DNA of 64,000 nt from an uncultured Ruminococcus sp. (GCA_902787825.1 CADAHS010000003.1:32814-96813), one strand, 5' to 3'; counted from the first letter of the stretch, positions 7,287 to 16,499 are shown. Notes: a model not told the origin generated them from the sequence alone. Numbers and translations are program-made.

Positions 7287-8768
7287 TTACTTAGTTCCTG
7301 TGAGCTCCTTGCCGTTCACATACAGCTTGAAGCCGTTTGAGATGACGTTTGAAGCATCGCCGTCAAAGCTGGTCACATAGCTGTCGGCGGTGAGCGTCCA
7401 CTTGCTCGTGCTGTCCAGCTTTACGCTTACCTTACCGACCTCTGTGGAAACGGTATCGCCGCTTGCGTTGGTGATCTTTCCGCTGACATAGCCGCTGAAT
7501 TCCGAGCCTTGCGTGAGGTTGAGCGTAAGCGTGGAGTTGTCGCCAACAAGCACGCCGCCTTCGAGCTTCTGATTCTGAGCGTTGAGTGTTGCGGTGTTGT
7601 TTCCGCCGTTCCAGCCGTCGTCGCAGACCGAGATGAGCACCTTGCCGCTGTCCTCGTTGGTGATGTTCACGCCATTAAGATTTATAACAGCATTGGTGTT
7701 GGTAACGTGGAAAACGTGACCGTTCTTGCTGGTCAGAGAGCCGCCCTTCATAGTAAAGGAAGATGTTCCGCTTGCTGCATCGCCCGACATCGACTGGTAT
7801 ATCATTATCGTGTCAAGGAACTTTGCGTTGCCGTTTTGCTTGGTGTTGTTGGCAGTCAGATTACAGTTGTTGAGGGTAATGCTGTTGAGTCCCTCGATGC
7901 ACACGCCCTCTGAGAGATTGGAAACGAGCGTGGCATTTTCGCAGGTGATGTCGGCCGTTGAATAGATAGCAGGTGAGCCGAGACCGTTTGACGTATACGT
8001 TCCGCCGCTGACCGTGACCGTTCCGCCGCCTCTGTCCGTTCTTATCGCCGCAGACGATCTGCCGCTTGTGGTGACTGTGAGGTTTTCAGCTTTGGTTATA
8101 CCGCCGCCTGTGGTCATTATTCCGCCCGAGCCGTCGCCCGTAGTGGTTATGGTCGTGTTTTTGATAACAAGCGTAGTTCCGTCGCCGTCTGAGCCGTTCT
8201 TTCCGCCGTTTCCGCCGTAGCAGAAAACTCCGTTTGCGCCTGATGCGTCAGAGGTTACCGTTCCGCCCGAGATAGTCGTGGTCGAGCCGCCCTTGACGAG
8301 CACAGCCGCATTCTGTCCGTAGAAATTGCAGTTGTCGCCGCCGTCGGAATCGCCGGATTTCTTTACGGTGGGGTCGGTGATAGTGACCTCATCGGAGGTG
8401 CTTATCATCAGAGCACTTTTATCAGCTTCGCTGCTTTCATAGGTTTTGTTATCATCACGCTGTGATTTGTATATCTCGGTCGATGCAGCATAAACGACCT
8501 CGCTCTGACTTTGACCGCCTGGTTTGCCGTCAGGCTTTTCGCCGCCCTTGCCGTCATGCTTTTCGCCGCCTTTGCCGTCAGGCGGTGCATCGGGTCTGCT
8601 GCCGTCGGGCTTATCGGGCGGTGCGTTCTTGTCCTTACCCTGCTCGCTGCTTTGTGAGAGCGAGGAGCTTGAATTGCCTGATGTATCCGCTGTGCTTGAT
8701 GACTCACTGCAAGCCACCATTGAGATCGCAAGTATTATTGCTGCTATAACTGAAAGTATCTTTTTCAT
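7287..8768 (-). CDS. Secreted lipoprotein with beta-helix / carbohydrate-binding-type domain
   Basis: 493 residues with a lipoprotein signal (MKKILSVIAAIILAISMVAC, Cys at 20), then a Ser-rich and a Pro/Asp/Gly/Lys-rich linker with repeated GGEK-DGK motifs (about 45-90). The remainder is rich in G-[GST]-[TS] repeats such as TTISGGTVTS and VTVSGGTYTS, typical of right-handed parallel beta-helices in pectate-lyase-like and adhesin proteins of gut Firmicutes. Catalytic residues of a lyase are not evident. It is probably a cell-surface adhesin or glycan-binding protein. It has its own promoter at 8832-8860 and AAAGGAGG before the ATG. Confidence 0.82.
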   Translation of the reverse strand: MKKILSVIAAIILAISMVACSESSSTADTSGNSSSSLSQSSEQGKDKNAPPDKPDGSRPDAPPDGKGGEKHDGKGGEKPDGKPGGQSQSEVVYAASTEIYKSQRDDNKTYESSEADKSALMISTSDEVTITDPTVKKSGDSDGGDNCNFYGQNAAVLVKGGSTTTISGGTVTSDASGANGVFCYGGNGGKNGSDGDGTTLVIKNTTITTTGDGSGGIMTTGGGITKAENLTVTTSGRSSAAIRTDRGGGTVTVSGGTYTSNGLGSPAIYSTADITCENATLVSNLSEGVCIEGLNSITLNNCNLTANNTKQNGNAKFLDTIMIYQSMSGDAASGTSSFTMKGGSLTSKNGHVFHVTNTNAVINLNGVNITNEDSGKVLISVCDDGWNGGNNTATLNAQNQKLEGGVLVGDNSTLTLNLTQGSEFSGYVSGKITNASGDTVSTEVGKVSVKLDSTSKWTLTADSYVTSFDGDASNVISNGFKLYVNGKELTGTK

Positions 8769-8831
8769 TGCTGTGTCCTCCTTTTGGGGTGTTTCCCTTT
8801 ACTGTAACTTTATTGTACATTGCATTCCTTA

Positions 8832-8860
8832 ATTATACTTTAAATTCAGCAAATAGTAAA
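8832..8860 (-). promoter_or_regulatory. Promoter of the beta-helix lipoprotein gene
   Basis: On the minus strand TTTACT (8860-8855), 17 bases, TATAAT (8837-8832). It lies about 65 bases upstream of the ATG at 8768. Confidence 0.55.
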
Positions 8861-8887
8861 GCCCGTGAGCATAGAACTCTCGGGCGG
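8861..8887. repeat. GC-rich hairpin of the repeated family
   Basis: GCCCGTGAG, loop, CTCTCGGGC. This is an inverted-orientation copy of the hairpins at 6033 and 16659, between the lipoprotein promoter and the nitroreductase remnant. Confidence 0.65.
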
Positions 8888-8895
8888 GTTTAGTC

Positions 8896-9111
8896 CGGTA
8901 AATCAGAATCCATCCCAGTGTATTCGCTGCTTGATATTGATCTGTTTCTGTTTCACAGGTACAATATCACTCCTGGGCTTGCCTATGCCGATGAAGCAAG
9001 GCATAAAATAGTCAGGATTTTTGCGATATAAGGTCATTTTTGAAATGAAACGGCGAGCATTTTTTCTTCACTCAAATGGCTATTTTACCATAAGCTATTT
9101 CAGCGGCGGAA
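8896..9111. repeat. 216-bp direct duplication, copy 1
   Basis: Nearly identical to 17925-18140, with about six mismatches by eye. It contains the 3' end of a nitroreductase-like gene. In copy 2 the block also supplies the last codons of the YdcF gene. In copy 1 that edge is joined to an orphan signal peptide. Confidence 0.9.
8903..9067 (-). pseudogene. 3' remnant of a nitroreductase-family gene (copy 1)
   Basis: A 54-codon open frame with no start reads RKNPDYFMPCFIGIGKP and ends INIKQRIHWDGF-stop. The closing motif R-I-H-W-D is typical of the C-terminus of nitroreductase-family flavoproteins (usually ERIHxNKW), and the CFIGIGKP stretch fits the strand before it. The FMN-binding N-terminal two thirds are absent. 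Confidence 0.55.
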
Positions 9112-9161
9112 CCGAATACCAGGCAAAGTGCAAGAGTCATTGATAAGATCTTCTTTTTCAT
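9072..9161 (-). pseudogene. Orphan signal peptide (29 aa), truncated secreted-protein gene
   Basis: ATG at 9161 with AAGGAG nine bases upstream. The product MKKKILSMTLALCLVFGSAA is a textbook signal peptide, and the frame then runs into the 216-bp duplicated block and stops after 29 codons. The mature part of the original gene appears to have been replaced by the duplication. Confidence 0.55.
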
Positions 9162-9478
9162 TTTCAGCAGCTCCTTTTTATTATTAGCATTGGTTTTTGT
9201 GCTTGCATATAACAGATACATAAGGCGAGTAAAATCCCCAAGGTTTTTTCAAATTATTTTGCGCTATGTATGAATGCACAATCCAGCGCCGCTGACAGTC
9301 CCCTTCGTTATAAGTTCTGCCCGAGGCAAGAGCTGCGCAAAGCCTACTGACCGGATAGGAATTTACAAAATAGTCATTGAAATAATGTACGCTTGAATAT
9401 ATAATAAACTGTATAAAGTCAATCTTAGCTGCCAAAGCAGACATTGATGATATCAACACAAGGTAAGGAGAGATACTG
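9162..9478. other. Upstream region of cysE
   Basis: No gene seen. It holds the cysE promoter at 9377-9405 and, before that, about 200 bases with several short inverted repeats but no riboswitch class that I can recognise (no clear S-box or T-box motif). Confidence 0.4.
9377..9405 (+). promoter_or_regulatory. Promoter of cysE
   Basis: TTGAAA at 9377-9382 and TATAAT at 9400-9405 with a 17-base spacer, leaving a leader of about 65 bases before the ATG at 9479. Confidence 0.65.
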
Positions 9479-10411
9479 ATGAAGGCAATCGAAGAGAAGA
9501 TCTCACAGATAGTTGACGGGCTGCTTGAGGGCAGCGGCGAACAGGACGATGTGATATTCAACCACCCGGACAAAGATGTGATAATCGGCATTCTGGACAA
9601 CCTGCGCAGAGTTATTTTCCCCGGCTACTTCAAGAACAGGTCGATAAAGGTATACTCACTTCACAACAATCTTTCGGTGCTTATCGAGGACGTGATATAC
9701 AATCTCACCAAACAGATCGCAGTGGTTATGAACAGCGAGGGGGAAAGCAGTGATGATATCCCTGCGGCTGCGCACGAAAAGGCTGTGCAGTTCATCCAGC
9801 GGCTGGGCGTTATACGCAAATACATACTCACCGATGTTCAGGCGGCTTATGACGGCGACCCTGCGGCTTACAGCAAGGACGAGATAATCTACTCATACCC
9901 CGGGCTTTTTGCGATACTTGTTTACAGGATAGCGCACGAGCTGTTTTCGCTGAATATCCCGATAATACCGAGAATGATGACGGAGTATGCGCACAGCAGG
10001 ACGGGTATTGATATACACCCGGGTGCGACTATCGGAAAATACTTTTTTATTGACCACGGTACAGGCATCGTTATAGGTGAAACTACGCAGATAGGCGACA
10101 ATGTCAAGATATATCAGGGCGTTACGCTCGGTGCGCTTTCGACAAGAGGCGGTCAGTCGCTGCGCAGCAAAAAGCGTCACCCGACTATCGAGGACAATGT
10201 TACTATCTACTCGGGTGCGTCGATACTTGGCGGTGACACGGTCATCGGCAAAGACGTTGTTATCGGCGGCAACGCATTCATAACACGCTCTGTGCCTGCA
10301 GGTGCAAAGGTCAGCGTGAAAAGTCAGGAGCTTCGGTACAACTACGCCTCATCAACGACTATGGAGAGTGTTGAATTCGACCGTGAGGATTCATGGTTCT
10401 ATATTATCTAA
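9479..10411 (+). CDS. cysE: Serine O-acetyltransferase (EpsC type)
   Basis: 310 residues. It acetylates L-serine with acetyl-CoA to O-acetylserine, the first committed step of cysteine synthesis in the cytoplasm. The N-terminal half is helical. The C-terminal half is a left-handed beta-helix with hexapeptide repeats (DIHPGATIGKYFFIDHGTGI, then GETTQIGDNVKIYQGVTLGA), carrying the conserved His pair and the acetyl-CoA site. Length and order match the longer EpsC form of Firmicutes and Bacteroidetes. It has its own promoter and a terminator at 10469, so it is monocistronic. No cysK is nearby. Confidence 0.95.
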   Translation: MKAIEEKISQIVDGLLEGSGEQDDVIFNHPDKDVIIGILDNLRRVIFPGYFKNRSIKVYSLHNNLSVLIEDVIYNLTKQIAVVMNSEGESSDDIPAAAHEKAVQFIQRLGVIRKYILTDVQAAYDGDPAAYSKDEIIYSYPGLFAILVYRIAHELFSLNIPIIPRMMTEYAHSRTGIDIHPGATIGKYFFIDHGTGIVIGETTQIGDNVKIYQGVTLGALSTRGGQSLRSKKRHPTIEDNVTIYSGASILGGDTVIGKDVVIGGNAFITRSVPAGAKVSVKSQELRYNYASSTTMESVEFDREDSWFYII

Positions 10412-10468
10412 CTGTAAAAACACTGCTAAAAAAATGTGAAGCTCACAAGGAAAATCCATACAATAACA

Positions 10469-10506
10469 CAGCCTCCGTTGGTCAGAAGACCGGCGGAGGC
10501 TTTTTG
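10469..10506 (+). terminator. Terminator of cysE
   Basis: GCCTCCG / CGGAGGC (10471-10477, 10494-10500) with a partly paired internal loop, followed by TTTTT. Confidence 0.85.
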
Positions 10507-10606
10507 TGCAACGAAAAAGTGTTTTCCTTCGGAAAACAACTATGCTAAAGCATTTGGATCTCCCCGGTTAAACCAGGGATTGATCGTATGCTGAAGTACG
10601 CAAAGC

Positions 10607-10681
10607 AACCGCCCTTGGATACTCTCCAAAGGCGGAATTGCGTGGTACACGCTGTGAACTATGCGGCAGAAGGGACTTAAA
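10607..10681. repeat. Element-end repeat with degenerate tRNA-Leu attachment core
   Basis: 10607-10668 matches 41281-41342 at all but one position, including the hairpin CCGCCCTTGGA / TCCAAAGGCGG and GTGGTACACGCTGTG. It continues into ATGCGGCAGAAGGGACTTAA (10661-10680), a degenerate form of the tRNA-Leu 3' end core ATGCGGCAAACGGGACTTGA. I read it as a relic attachment site. The rest of 10507-10715 shows only a short hairpin (GTTTTCC / GGAAAAC). Confidence 0.6.
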
Positions 10682-10715
10682 TGCAAGCGGTATTTTTTAT
10701 CGGAGAACGGTTCTT

Positions 10716-11384
10716 TCAGTTTTTTATCTGTCCGTCCTCAATGCGAACGATTCGATCTGCGCCGCTTGCGATGCTTTCATCGTGAGTAACTATCACAACA
10801 GTCTTGTTGTACTTTTTGTTTACCTCGTGCAAGAGTGAGATAACTTTCTCGCCCGTTTTCTTGTCGAGGTTCCCTGTTGGTTCATCACAAAGCACTATCT
10901 GCGGATTGTTGGCAAGCGCTCGTGCAATTGCACATCTCTGCTGCTGACCGCCCGAAAGCTCCGAGGGCAGATGACCTTTTCTGTCAGATAGTCCGAGGAT
11001 ATCGCAAAGCTCGTCGATATAGGCAGTATCGGGACGCTTGTTCGACAGCAGCACGGGGACGATTATGTTTTCGGTTACGGTAAGTTCGGGGATAAGGCAG
11101 AATTTCTGGAACACGAAGCCGATGTTCTCTCTGCGTATCTTTGCGAGCTTTTTGTCCTTGGTCTGCGTGACTTTGGTATCGCCTATGTATATGTCACCCG
11201 AGGTCGGTCGGTCAAGGCAGCCGAGCATATGCAAAAGTGTTGACTTTCCGCTGCCGCTTGTGCCGCAGATAGCGGTGAAGCTCCCTTTTTCAATTTCAAG
11301 GTCAACGCCTTTGAGTGCATCGACTGTCTGTGTGCCCATTTTGTATTGCTTGGTAAGCCCTTGCGTTTTTATCTGAATATCCAT
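10716..11384 (-). CDS. ABC transporter ATP-binding protein (MacB/BceA-like)
   Basis: 222 residues with Walker A GTSGSGKS (41-48), signature LSGGQ (143-147) and Walker [11 protein letters not shown] (about 164-173). It is the ATPase partner of the 977-residue FtsX-type permease encoded immediately upstream, 10 bases away, with AAGGAGG as ribosome site. The closest relative in the window is the ATPase at 49440, which serves the sigma-fused permease. The three FtsX-type ATPases here share the GLD-family features of peptide and antibiotic exporters. Confidence 0.93.
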   Translation of the reverse strand: MDIQIKTQGLTKQYKMGTQTVDALKGVDLEIEKGSFTAICGTSGSGKSTLLHMLGCLDRPTSGDIYIGDTKVTQTKDKKLAKIRRENIGFVFQKFCLIPELTVTENIIVPVLLSNKRPDTAYIDELCDILGLSDRKGHLPSELSGGQQQRCAIARALANNPQIVLCDEPTGNLDKKTGEKVISLLHEVNKKYNKTVVIVTHDESIASGADRIVRIEDGQIKN

Positions 11385-11394
11385 TTATGCCTCC

Positions 11395-14328
11395 TTAAAA
11401 GCTTGACTTTTCAATTTCATCTACTATAGACTGCTTGCGGATAAAGCGTATCTGAGGCAGGGTGACAAGCATTATCATCACAAGATAAAGTGCAAAAATA
11501 ATAGCTATCGTGCGCACGATGTGATAGTCATACAGGTTTTGAAAATAGGGTATATGATCTGTCCACTCGTGATCCTCGTGAACCCAAAGCTCTGAACGAT
11601 ACATACGCAGTACATAGTCAAAGAGCTTCTGGCACACAGCAACGGGGATCATCGAAAGTGCTGCGCCAACTATCGGGTAGATGATATTCTGCCGCCATAT
11701 CATAAAGAGTATCTGCCGAGTTGACATTCCGCAGGCACGCAGCATTGCGAATTTGCCCGAGCGCATACGGATATCAGTGTACAGGCTTATGGCTATCATC
11801 ACGGTGGCGATAAGGGTGAGAATTATCATCATACAGTAGTAGACAGACATTATTTTATTAGTTCCTCGGTTCATATTTGCGCTGATCTCGGCGGTCGAGC
11901 TTGTGACCATACCTCTTGCGCCCGACATTGTGCTGTACCAGTATTCATCGGCTTTTGTGATGTACGATTCATCTTTGACTTTCATACTGACCTGCGTAAG
12001 ATTTCGGTCGGGAAGTCCCCATGCTTTGAAGGAATCAAGCGAGCAGAACACGTTAAGACCGTAGTTTCCGCTTGCGGCAAAGGTCATATACCTTTTTGCC
12101 TCGTCGCTGTCAAGGACAAGTATCGCACCGACTCTGACGGACAGATCCTTGCGCCTGCCGACTGCGTAAGAGGTCAGCGGAACGATGTTTCCGCTTTCGG
12201 ACGGGACGTTCTTTTTATAGACAGGCTCGCCCAGCTTTGACGGGTCGGGCTTGTTAAAATCAAAGTTCTCCTCGGTGTCATTAAGCCGGATATCCGAAAG
12301 GGGCAGCTTGTCACCAACATCGAAAAGATCGATGTATTTATCTCTGCTTGTCTTTGTCATTACAAGCAGCACCTCGCTGCCGTCACGCAGCTTTTCAAGA
12401 TCTATTTCGCCCCGCTCGGTGTACTGCCGCAGCTTTTCAAATTCTTCGTCAAAAAAAGCGACACTGGGGCAGGAGCAAATAAAGTCGGTCTTGTCATAGC
12501 CTATTTTTTGAACGACCGCATCCTCAGCCTCTTTAAGCGCTCGGTCAAGCTCGCCTGCGGTGGAAGGGTCAATATCGGTGTGTTCCTTGACATCATAGTT
12601 TTCAAGTGCGCTCAAATACTTTTTATCAAGCGAGCCTTGTGCAAACGTCAGCCTTGTTGAACGGTTTATTGCTCTGCCGTAGATGTCCTTGACAAAGCTT
12701 TGCTTTTTGAGCTGTTTATAGGCACTCTGGCTCACTCCGTTATCGTGGTGATTTTCAATATTGAAAATGTACATTCCATCGCTGTTTGAACGGTCGGCTG
12801 TGTAGTCCCAATAGGCAAGACCGCTTTGCTCTTTCTCCCATTTCAACTCGTTGTTTTCTTTGTCCGTAAGGGCGCAGAAGTAGGTATATCCGAACAGCGC
12901 CACACCCATGACCAGCACGCTGACCACGGCTATACGCACATTGTGCAGCTTTATACGGCGCATAAGCAGCCATTTCCAGCTGCGGTATTTGCCCGCAGGC
13001 TTTGCTTTTGCGTGTCTGCGTGTGCGGGCTTTCTGCGGTGCAAAAAGCTGCATCGGTGTTTTGCCGTTGATGCTGAACACTGCGTGGAAAACGGCAAGCT
13101 CCACACATATCAGTACAGCCGCAGATGACAGGATGAACGGGTCATATGTAACCTCGGCTACATATTTATGTACTGTAAATCCGTATTGCAGCTTGAGATC
13201 GTACAGGCGGTTGAGAAGGTCGGTCATACCGATATGCGCAAGGCTTCCAAGTCCCAGTCCTATGGCTATACCTGCAAGCGCTGTCAGCGTGAAATCACAA
13301 AAGATGTAAAGCTTCAGCGCTGTTTGTCCAAGTCCAAGGCTGCGCAGCACGGTAAAGTTTTCCTGCTTGTCCTTTATGATGTTTTTCGTCAGACCGACAA
13401 CCGAAAGAATGACGATAATGAAGATGATGACGGTAAGTATCGGCATAAGTATCTGTGAATAAAAATCCTTTACGGTGTCATCGTTCTCAATGGCATCGCT
13501 TACGGTCGAGAATCCGGTTTCAGCACCGACCCTGTTTGCGCCGAGGATATGCATATAGGTCATCACTCTGCCGCTTGCATTTGTACTCCATACCATTGTA
13601 TCTTCGGCATATTCCTGCACCCTGCTGTAAAGGTCGTTTTTAACCGTTTGATTTGTCAGGTCGGTCTGGATAAAAGCGGAGACAAGTTCACTCTTGAAGA
13701 TGTCATTTTGCGAGATATGAAAGTAAACGCTTGGCATATCGTATTCTTTTTCAGCGCAGGGGTATCTGTACCAGCCGCCTGCAGATGATGAATTTTTCTC
13801 CTCAAATACACCGCACAGGGTATACTGCTTATCGGCAAGATGTTTTCCGTCTGCGGAAAAAAGTGATATGCTCACCTTTGCACCCGGGTATGGTTTGATA
13901 CCAAAGCCCTTTGCGGTGGAAACGTCCATTGCGACCTCGTCAGCTTTTTCGGGATAACGGCCGCGCGTGCAGGTCATATGGTAAATATCCTGTGCCTGCT
14001 TGTCCTCAAATGCAGCAGCATTGAATTTTGCACCGCCAGCATTTTGCACATAGCCAAGCTCATACTGCAGTCCTGCTTTCTCGACCGTTTCTTCCTGCCT
14101 GATCCTTTCGGCAGTTTTCAGGGAGATATTGTGGGCGGCATTGTCATAGTTGCCCAACAAACGCAGCTCTTCCTCGTACACGGCTTGCTTTTCGCTGCGC
14201 ACCAAAAGCGCCGTACAGCAAAGCGCACTCACACCAAGCACCAGCGTCAGCATAAGCGTGAACAAGCGCCGCTTGTGGTGAAGCCAGTATTTGAGTGACA
14301 ATTTTGTGAGCATTTTTATCTTTTTCAT
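11395..14328 (-). CDS. Large FtsX-like ABC permease (double-repeat)
   Basis: 977 residues organised as two FtsX units. There is an N-terminal helix (about 20-42), an extracytoplasmic domain, a helix cluster around residues 290-420, a basic cytoplasmic joint (QKARTRRHAKAKP), then another single helix (about 465-485), a second extracytoplasmic domain and a C-terminal helix cluster (about 840-965). The coupling motifs FTVLRSLGLGQTALKL and FAMLRACGMSTRQILF are both visible. BceB-like permeases of this size pair with small ATPases for antimicrobial-peptide sensing or export. Its start lies 5 bases after the stop of the sigma-factor gene. Confidence 0.9.
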   Translation of the reverse strand: MKKIKMLTKLSLKYWLHHKRRLFTLMLTLVLGVSALCCTALLVRSEKQAVYEEELRLLGNYDNAAHNISLKTAERIRQEETVEKAGLQYELGYVQNAGGAKFNAAAFEDKQAQDIYHMTCTRGRYPEKADEVAMDVSTAKGFGIKPYPGAKVSISLFSADGKHLADKQYTLCGVFEEKNSSSAGGWYRYPCAEKEYDMPSVYFHISQNDIFKSELVSAFIQTDLTNQTVKNDLYSRVQEYAEDTMVWSTNASGRVMTYMHILGANRVGAETGFSTVSDAIENDDTVKDFYSQILMPILTVIIFIIVILSVVGLTKNIIKDKQENFTVLRSLGLGQTALKLYIFCDFTLTALAGIAIGLGLGSLAHIGMTDLLNRLYDLKLQYGFTVHKYVAEVTYDPFILSSAAVLICVELAVFHAVFSINGKTPMQLFAPQKARTRRHAKAKPAGKYRSWKWLLMRRIKLHNVRIAVVSVLVMGVALFGYTYFCALTDKENNELKWEKEQSGLAYWDYTADRSNSDGMYIFNIENHHDNGVSQSAYKQLKKQSFVKDIYGRAINRSTRLTFAQGSLDKKYLSALENYDVKEHTDIDPSTAGELDRALKEAEDAVVQKIGYDKTDFICSCPSVAFFDEEFEKLRQYTERGEIDLEKLRDGSEVLLVMTKTSRDKYIDLFDVGDKLPLSDIRLNDTEENFDFNKPDPSKLGEPVYKKNVPSESGNIVPLTSYAVGRRKDLSVRVGAILVLDSDEAKRYMTFAASGNYGLNVFCSLDSFKAWGLPDRNLTQVSMKVKDESYITKADEYWYSTMSGARGMVTSSTAEISANMNRGTNKIMSVYYCMMIILTLIATVMIAISLYTDIRMRSGKFAMLRACGMSTRQILFMIWRQNIIYPIVGAALSMIPVAVCQKLFDYVLRMYRSELWVHEDHEWTDHIPYFQNLYDYHIVRTIAIIFALYLVMIMLVTLPQIRFIRKQSIVDEIEKSSF

Positions 14329-14333
14329 ATATC

Positions 14334-16076
14334 TTACCTTTTGTTCTGTGTTACTCTTGCCATTGATATTTCAAGTATAATGTCAAGACTATAATCGGCT
14401 GTTTTATATGGCGGTGAAACTTCATTTTTTCGTTTGTAGTTTATTTTGATATTCACTCTGTTACAGTCGCTTGGGATATCTGTTATACCGATCTTTGTGC
14501 TGTTTGCTTGCTGCGCAAGGGTGCGGTTCACATCATAGCTGATACAGTATTTTTCTGCGCTGCCTGTTGTGTGCTTTTCGCCGTTGACAGACATCGGACA
14601 TGGTATGCTTTTGCCTGTTTTGTTTTGCAGCGCGCTGACCTCAAAATACATACCGTCAGTATCCTGCAAAATGTTTATATCTGGATCAAGCGTTATATCT
14701 ATCTTGTCATTTCCGCTGTATCGGACATTAAGATCAATGCCCTCTGCTGAATATGACTGCGTAACTATGCCGCTTGTTTGCTTGTGAAGATAAAAGAGCT
14801 TTTGCATTGTCAGGTCAGTGGCTTTGATCCGGCGGGAGTGAATATCGTCAAGAATAAAGCGTCCCTGCTCGGGGTCGGTGTACTCGATACAGATGAACTT
14901 ATCCGAATTTGCTTTTGGAAGATACAGCCTGTAAACCGAATGACAATGCGTTTGCTTATCGCTCGTACAGTACAGCTTTATCTGCATATCAAGGCCTTTA
15001 TAGAAATGGGTCATACAGGTCTGCCCTGCTTCGCTGTCGATATCTTTGAGAGAGATCTTCCAGTCTTTCTGACAGGCAAGCAGCATTTGTGCAAGCCCGT
15101 AGTCATACATCTGCCCTTGTTCGATATCTTCGTGATCGGTGTCAGCAAGAAATTCGGGCTTTGAGGAGCTGTCTGTCTGCATCAGAAACTCTGCATCGGG
15201 ACCGGATTCAAAACGGTAGTCAAAGCTTTTGCCTTTGAGCTTTTCAAGCAGCGCTGCTGCCTCCTGCGAATTGGGATCGGTCTGTGAAACTATCGTGTTT
15301 TGCGGTCGGTAATCGCCATAACTGCTATGGTCGTGCAAAGCTATCGGCACGCCGACTGCGAGCACTGCGGACACGCACACAGCTGTGAGCTTTACGCAAA
15401 AGCCTGCTGCGGCGACTGATGCAGTGCCTGTGCTGACGGTGGCTTGGCTGCTTTCAAGTGCGGCATTTATTACTGATCCAATAGGAACAACGCAGAGAAC
15501 ACCTGTGTTTTTGCTGAGTTTTTTCAGCTTTGAGGCAAGCTTTTTGCGAGCTGCATACAGCCGCTGTTTTGTGGTATTCTCTTTGAGACCCATTGCCTGT
15601 GCGACCTCGGCTACGCTTAACTGCTCAAAATAATACATTATTATTGCGCTGCGTGCTTCAGGCTTCAGACTGTCTATTGCCTCACGCAAAAGCTGCTTTG
15701 TTTCCTCATTTTCAATATAGTCGCTTGGGATCATTACAGGTTCGCTCAATGCGGCATTTTCAACTGTGCGGTCTAATTCTTCACAACTATCAAAGTGTGC
15801 TTTTTCACTCTCGGAGTTCAGGTAGTCTGTACACTTATGGTATGCTATGGAGTAGAGCCACGAACCGAATGACTCGGGGCGATTCAGGTCGGGAAGCTTT
15901 TCGATAGCAGTCAGAAAGGTGTCCGAAACGATGTCTTCTGCGGCGGCTTGTGATGACACATTCTTGCGAACAAAGAACCATATGCGCTCGCGGTACTGCC
16001 TGTAAAGCTTTTCAACTGCATCCTTATTCCCCGACTGTGCCGCTTTCACTGTCTCGGCAAGCTCTGCCTTGTTCAT
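14334..16076 (-). CDS. ECF sigma factor fused to a membrane-anchored sensor domain
   Basis: 580 residues. Residues 1-180 form an ECF sigma factor: region 2 with EKLYRQYRERIWFFVRKNVS and QAAAEDIVSDTFLTAIEKLP, region 4 with LSVAEVAQAMGLKENTTKQR. A hydrophobic segment (FCVKLTAVCVSAVLAVGVPI, about residues 225-245) then leads to a 330-residue extracytoplasmic part with no family I recognise. It therefore combines transcription factor and transmembrane sensor, so no separate anti-sigma gene is needed. I chose ATG 16076 (AAAGGAG ten bases upstream) over GTG 16085. It overlaps a small upstream ORF and heads the permease/ATPase operon. Confidence 0.85.
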   Translation of the reverse strand: MNKAELAETVKAAQSGNKDAVEKLYRQYRERIWFFVRKNVSSQAAAEDIVSDTFLTAIEKLPDLNRPESFGSWLYSIAYHKCTDYLNSESEKAHFDSCEELDRTVENAALSEPVMIPSDYIENEETKQLLREAIDSLKPEARSAIIMYYFEQLSVAEVAQAMGLKENTTKQRLYAARKKLASKLKKLSKNTGVLCVVPIGSVINAALESSQATVSTGTASVAAAGFCVKLTAVCVSAVLAVGVPIALHDHSSYGDYRPQNTIVSQTDPNSQEAAALLEKLKGKSFDYRFESGPDAEFLMQTDSSSKPEFLADTDHEDIEQGQMYDYGLAQMLLACQKDWKISLKDIDSEAGQTCMTHFYKGLDMQIKLYCTSDKQTHCHSVYRLYLPKANSDKFICIEYTDPEQGRFILDDIHSRRIKATDLTMQKLFYLHKQTSGIVTQSYSAEGIDLNVRYSGNDKIDITLDPDINILQDTDGMYFEVSALQNKTGKSIPCPMSVNGEKHTTGSAEKYCISYDVNRTLAQQANSTKIGITDIPSDCNRVNIKINYKRKNEVSPPYKTADYSLDIILEISMARVTQNKR

Positions 16077-16203
16077 CGCTCTCACACTCCTTTCCGATAG
16101 TTTTCATCACTTTTTTATCTACATTTTCAAGTCCGAATGACTCTTGCAGGCAGCGTTGATACATCTGCGTAAGTATGTTTTTTATCAACTCGTTCAGTTT
16201 CAT
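16024..16203 (-). CDS. Small protein preceding and overlapping the sigma gene (59 aa)
   Basis: ATG at 16203 with AAAGGTG eight bases upstream. The product begins MKLNELIKNILTQMYQRCLQ and has an acidic, polar second half. Its last 53 bases contain the ribosome site and start of the sigma gene, so translation is likely coupled. A small ORF with the same placement precedes the sigma-permease gene at 53598-53738. I do not know the function. It may be a cognate regulator or a translational leader. Confidence 0.55.
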   Translation of the reverse strand: MKLNELIKNILTQMYQRCLQESFGLENVDKKVMKTIGKECESDEQGRACRDSESGTVGE

Positions 16204-16499
16204 ATGCACCACACCTTTAGATTTCCCGTTATATGCTCTATAATTATGACGGAAAAAATGCTGTTTGGTTAGAAAAAATCTTGTGTGGTAAAATTTGATA
16301 TATTGTAGCATATCACAAGCGTAAATGCAAGTGCAGGCTTTCCGTCGCCCAGCACAATAACGCACCCGCTGAAAGCCCTGTTATTTTTAGGTTCCTTTCG
16401 GCAGTTTTCAGTATTATCGTAAATTGATATCAGCAAAAGGCAGCAGAAAAAGGGGTGATAAAAATCGGAAATTGCACATGATCGCCACACAAGCTCCTT
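16204..16499. other. Intergenic region
   Basis: Leader and promoter of the minus-strand operon (promoter 16302-16330). The remainder up to the integrase remnant shows no gene. Confidence 0.4.
16302..16330 (-). promoter_or_regulatory. Promoter of the sigma/permease/ATPase operon
   Basis: On the minus strand TTGCAT (16330-16325), 17 bases, TACAAT (16307-16302), about 100 bases before the 59-aa ORF. Confidence 0.55.

Noticed and set aside
7509-8749. Several long plus-strand ORFs opposite the beta-helix lipoprotein
   Set aside because: They mirror the repetitive Gly/Thr/Ser codons of the real gene and lack ribosome sites.
9162-9400. Riboswitch or T-box upstream of cysE
   Set aside because: I looked for S-box, T-box and cobalamin-type motifs and found no convincing core. 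Only a promoter could be supported.
16204-16365. Longer form (113 aa) of the small ORF before the sigma gene
   Set aside because: The upstream part overlaps the likely promoter and has no ribosome site. The internal ATG at 16203 fits better.
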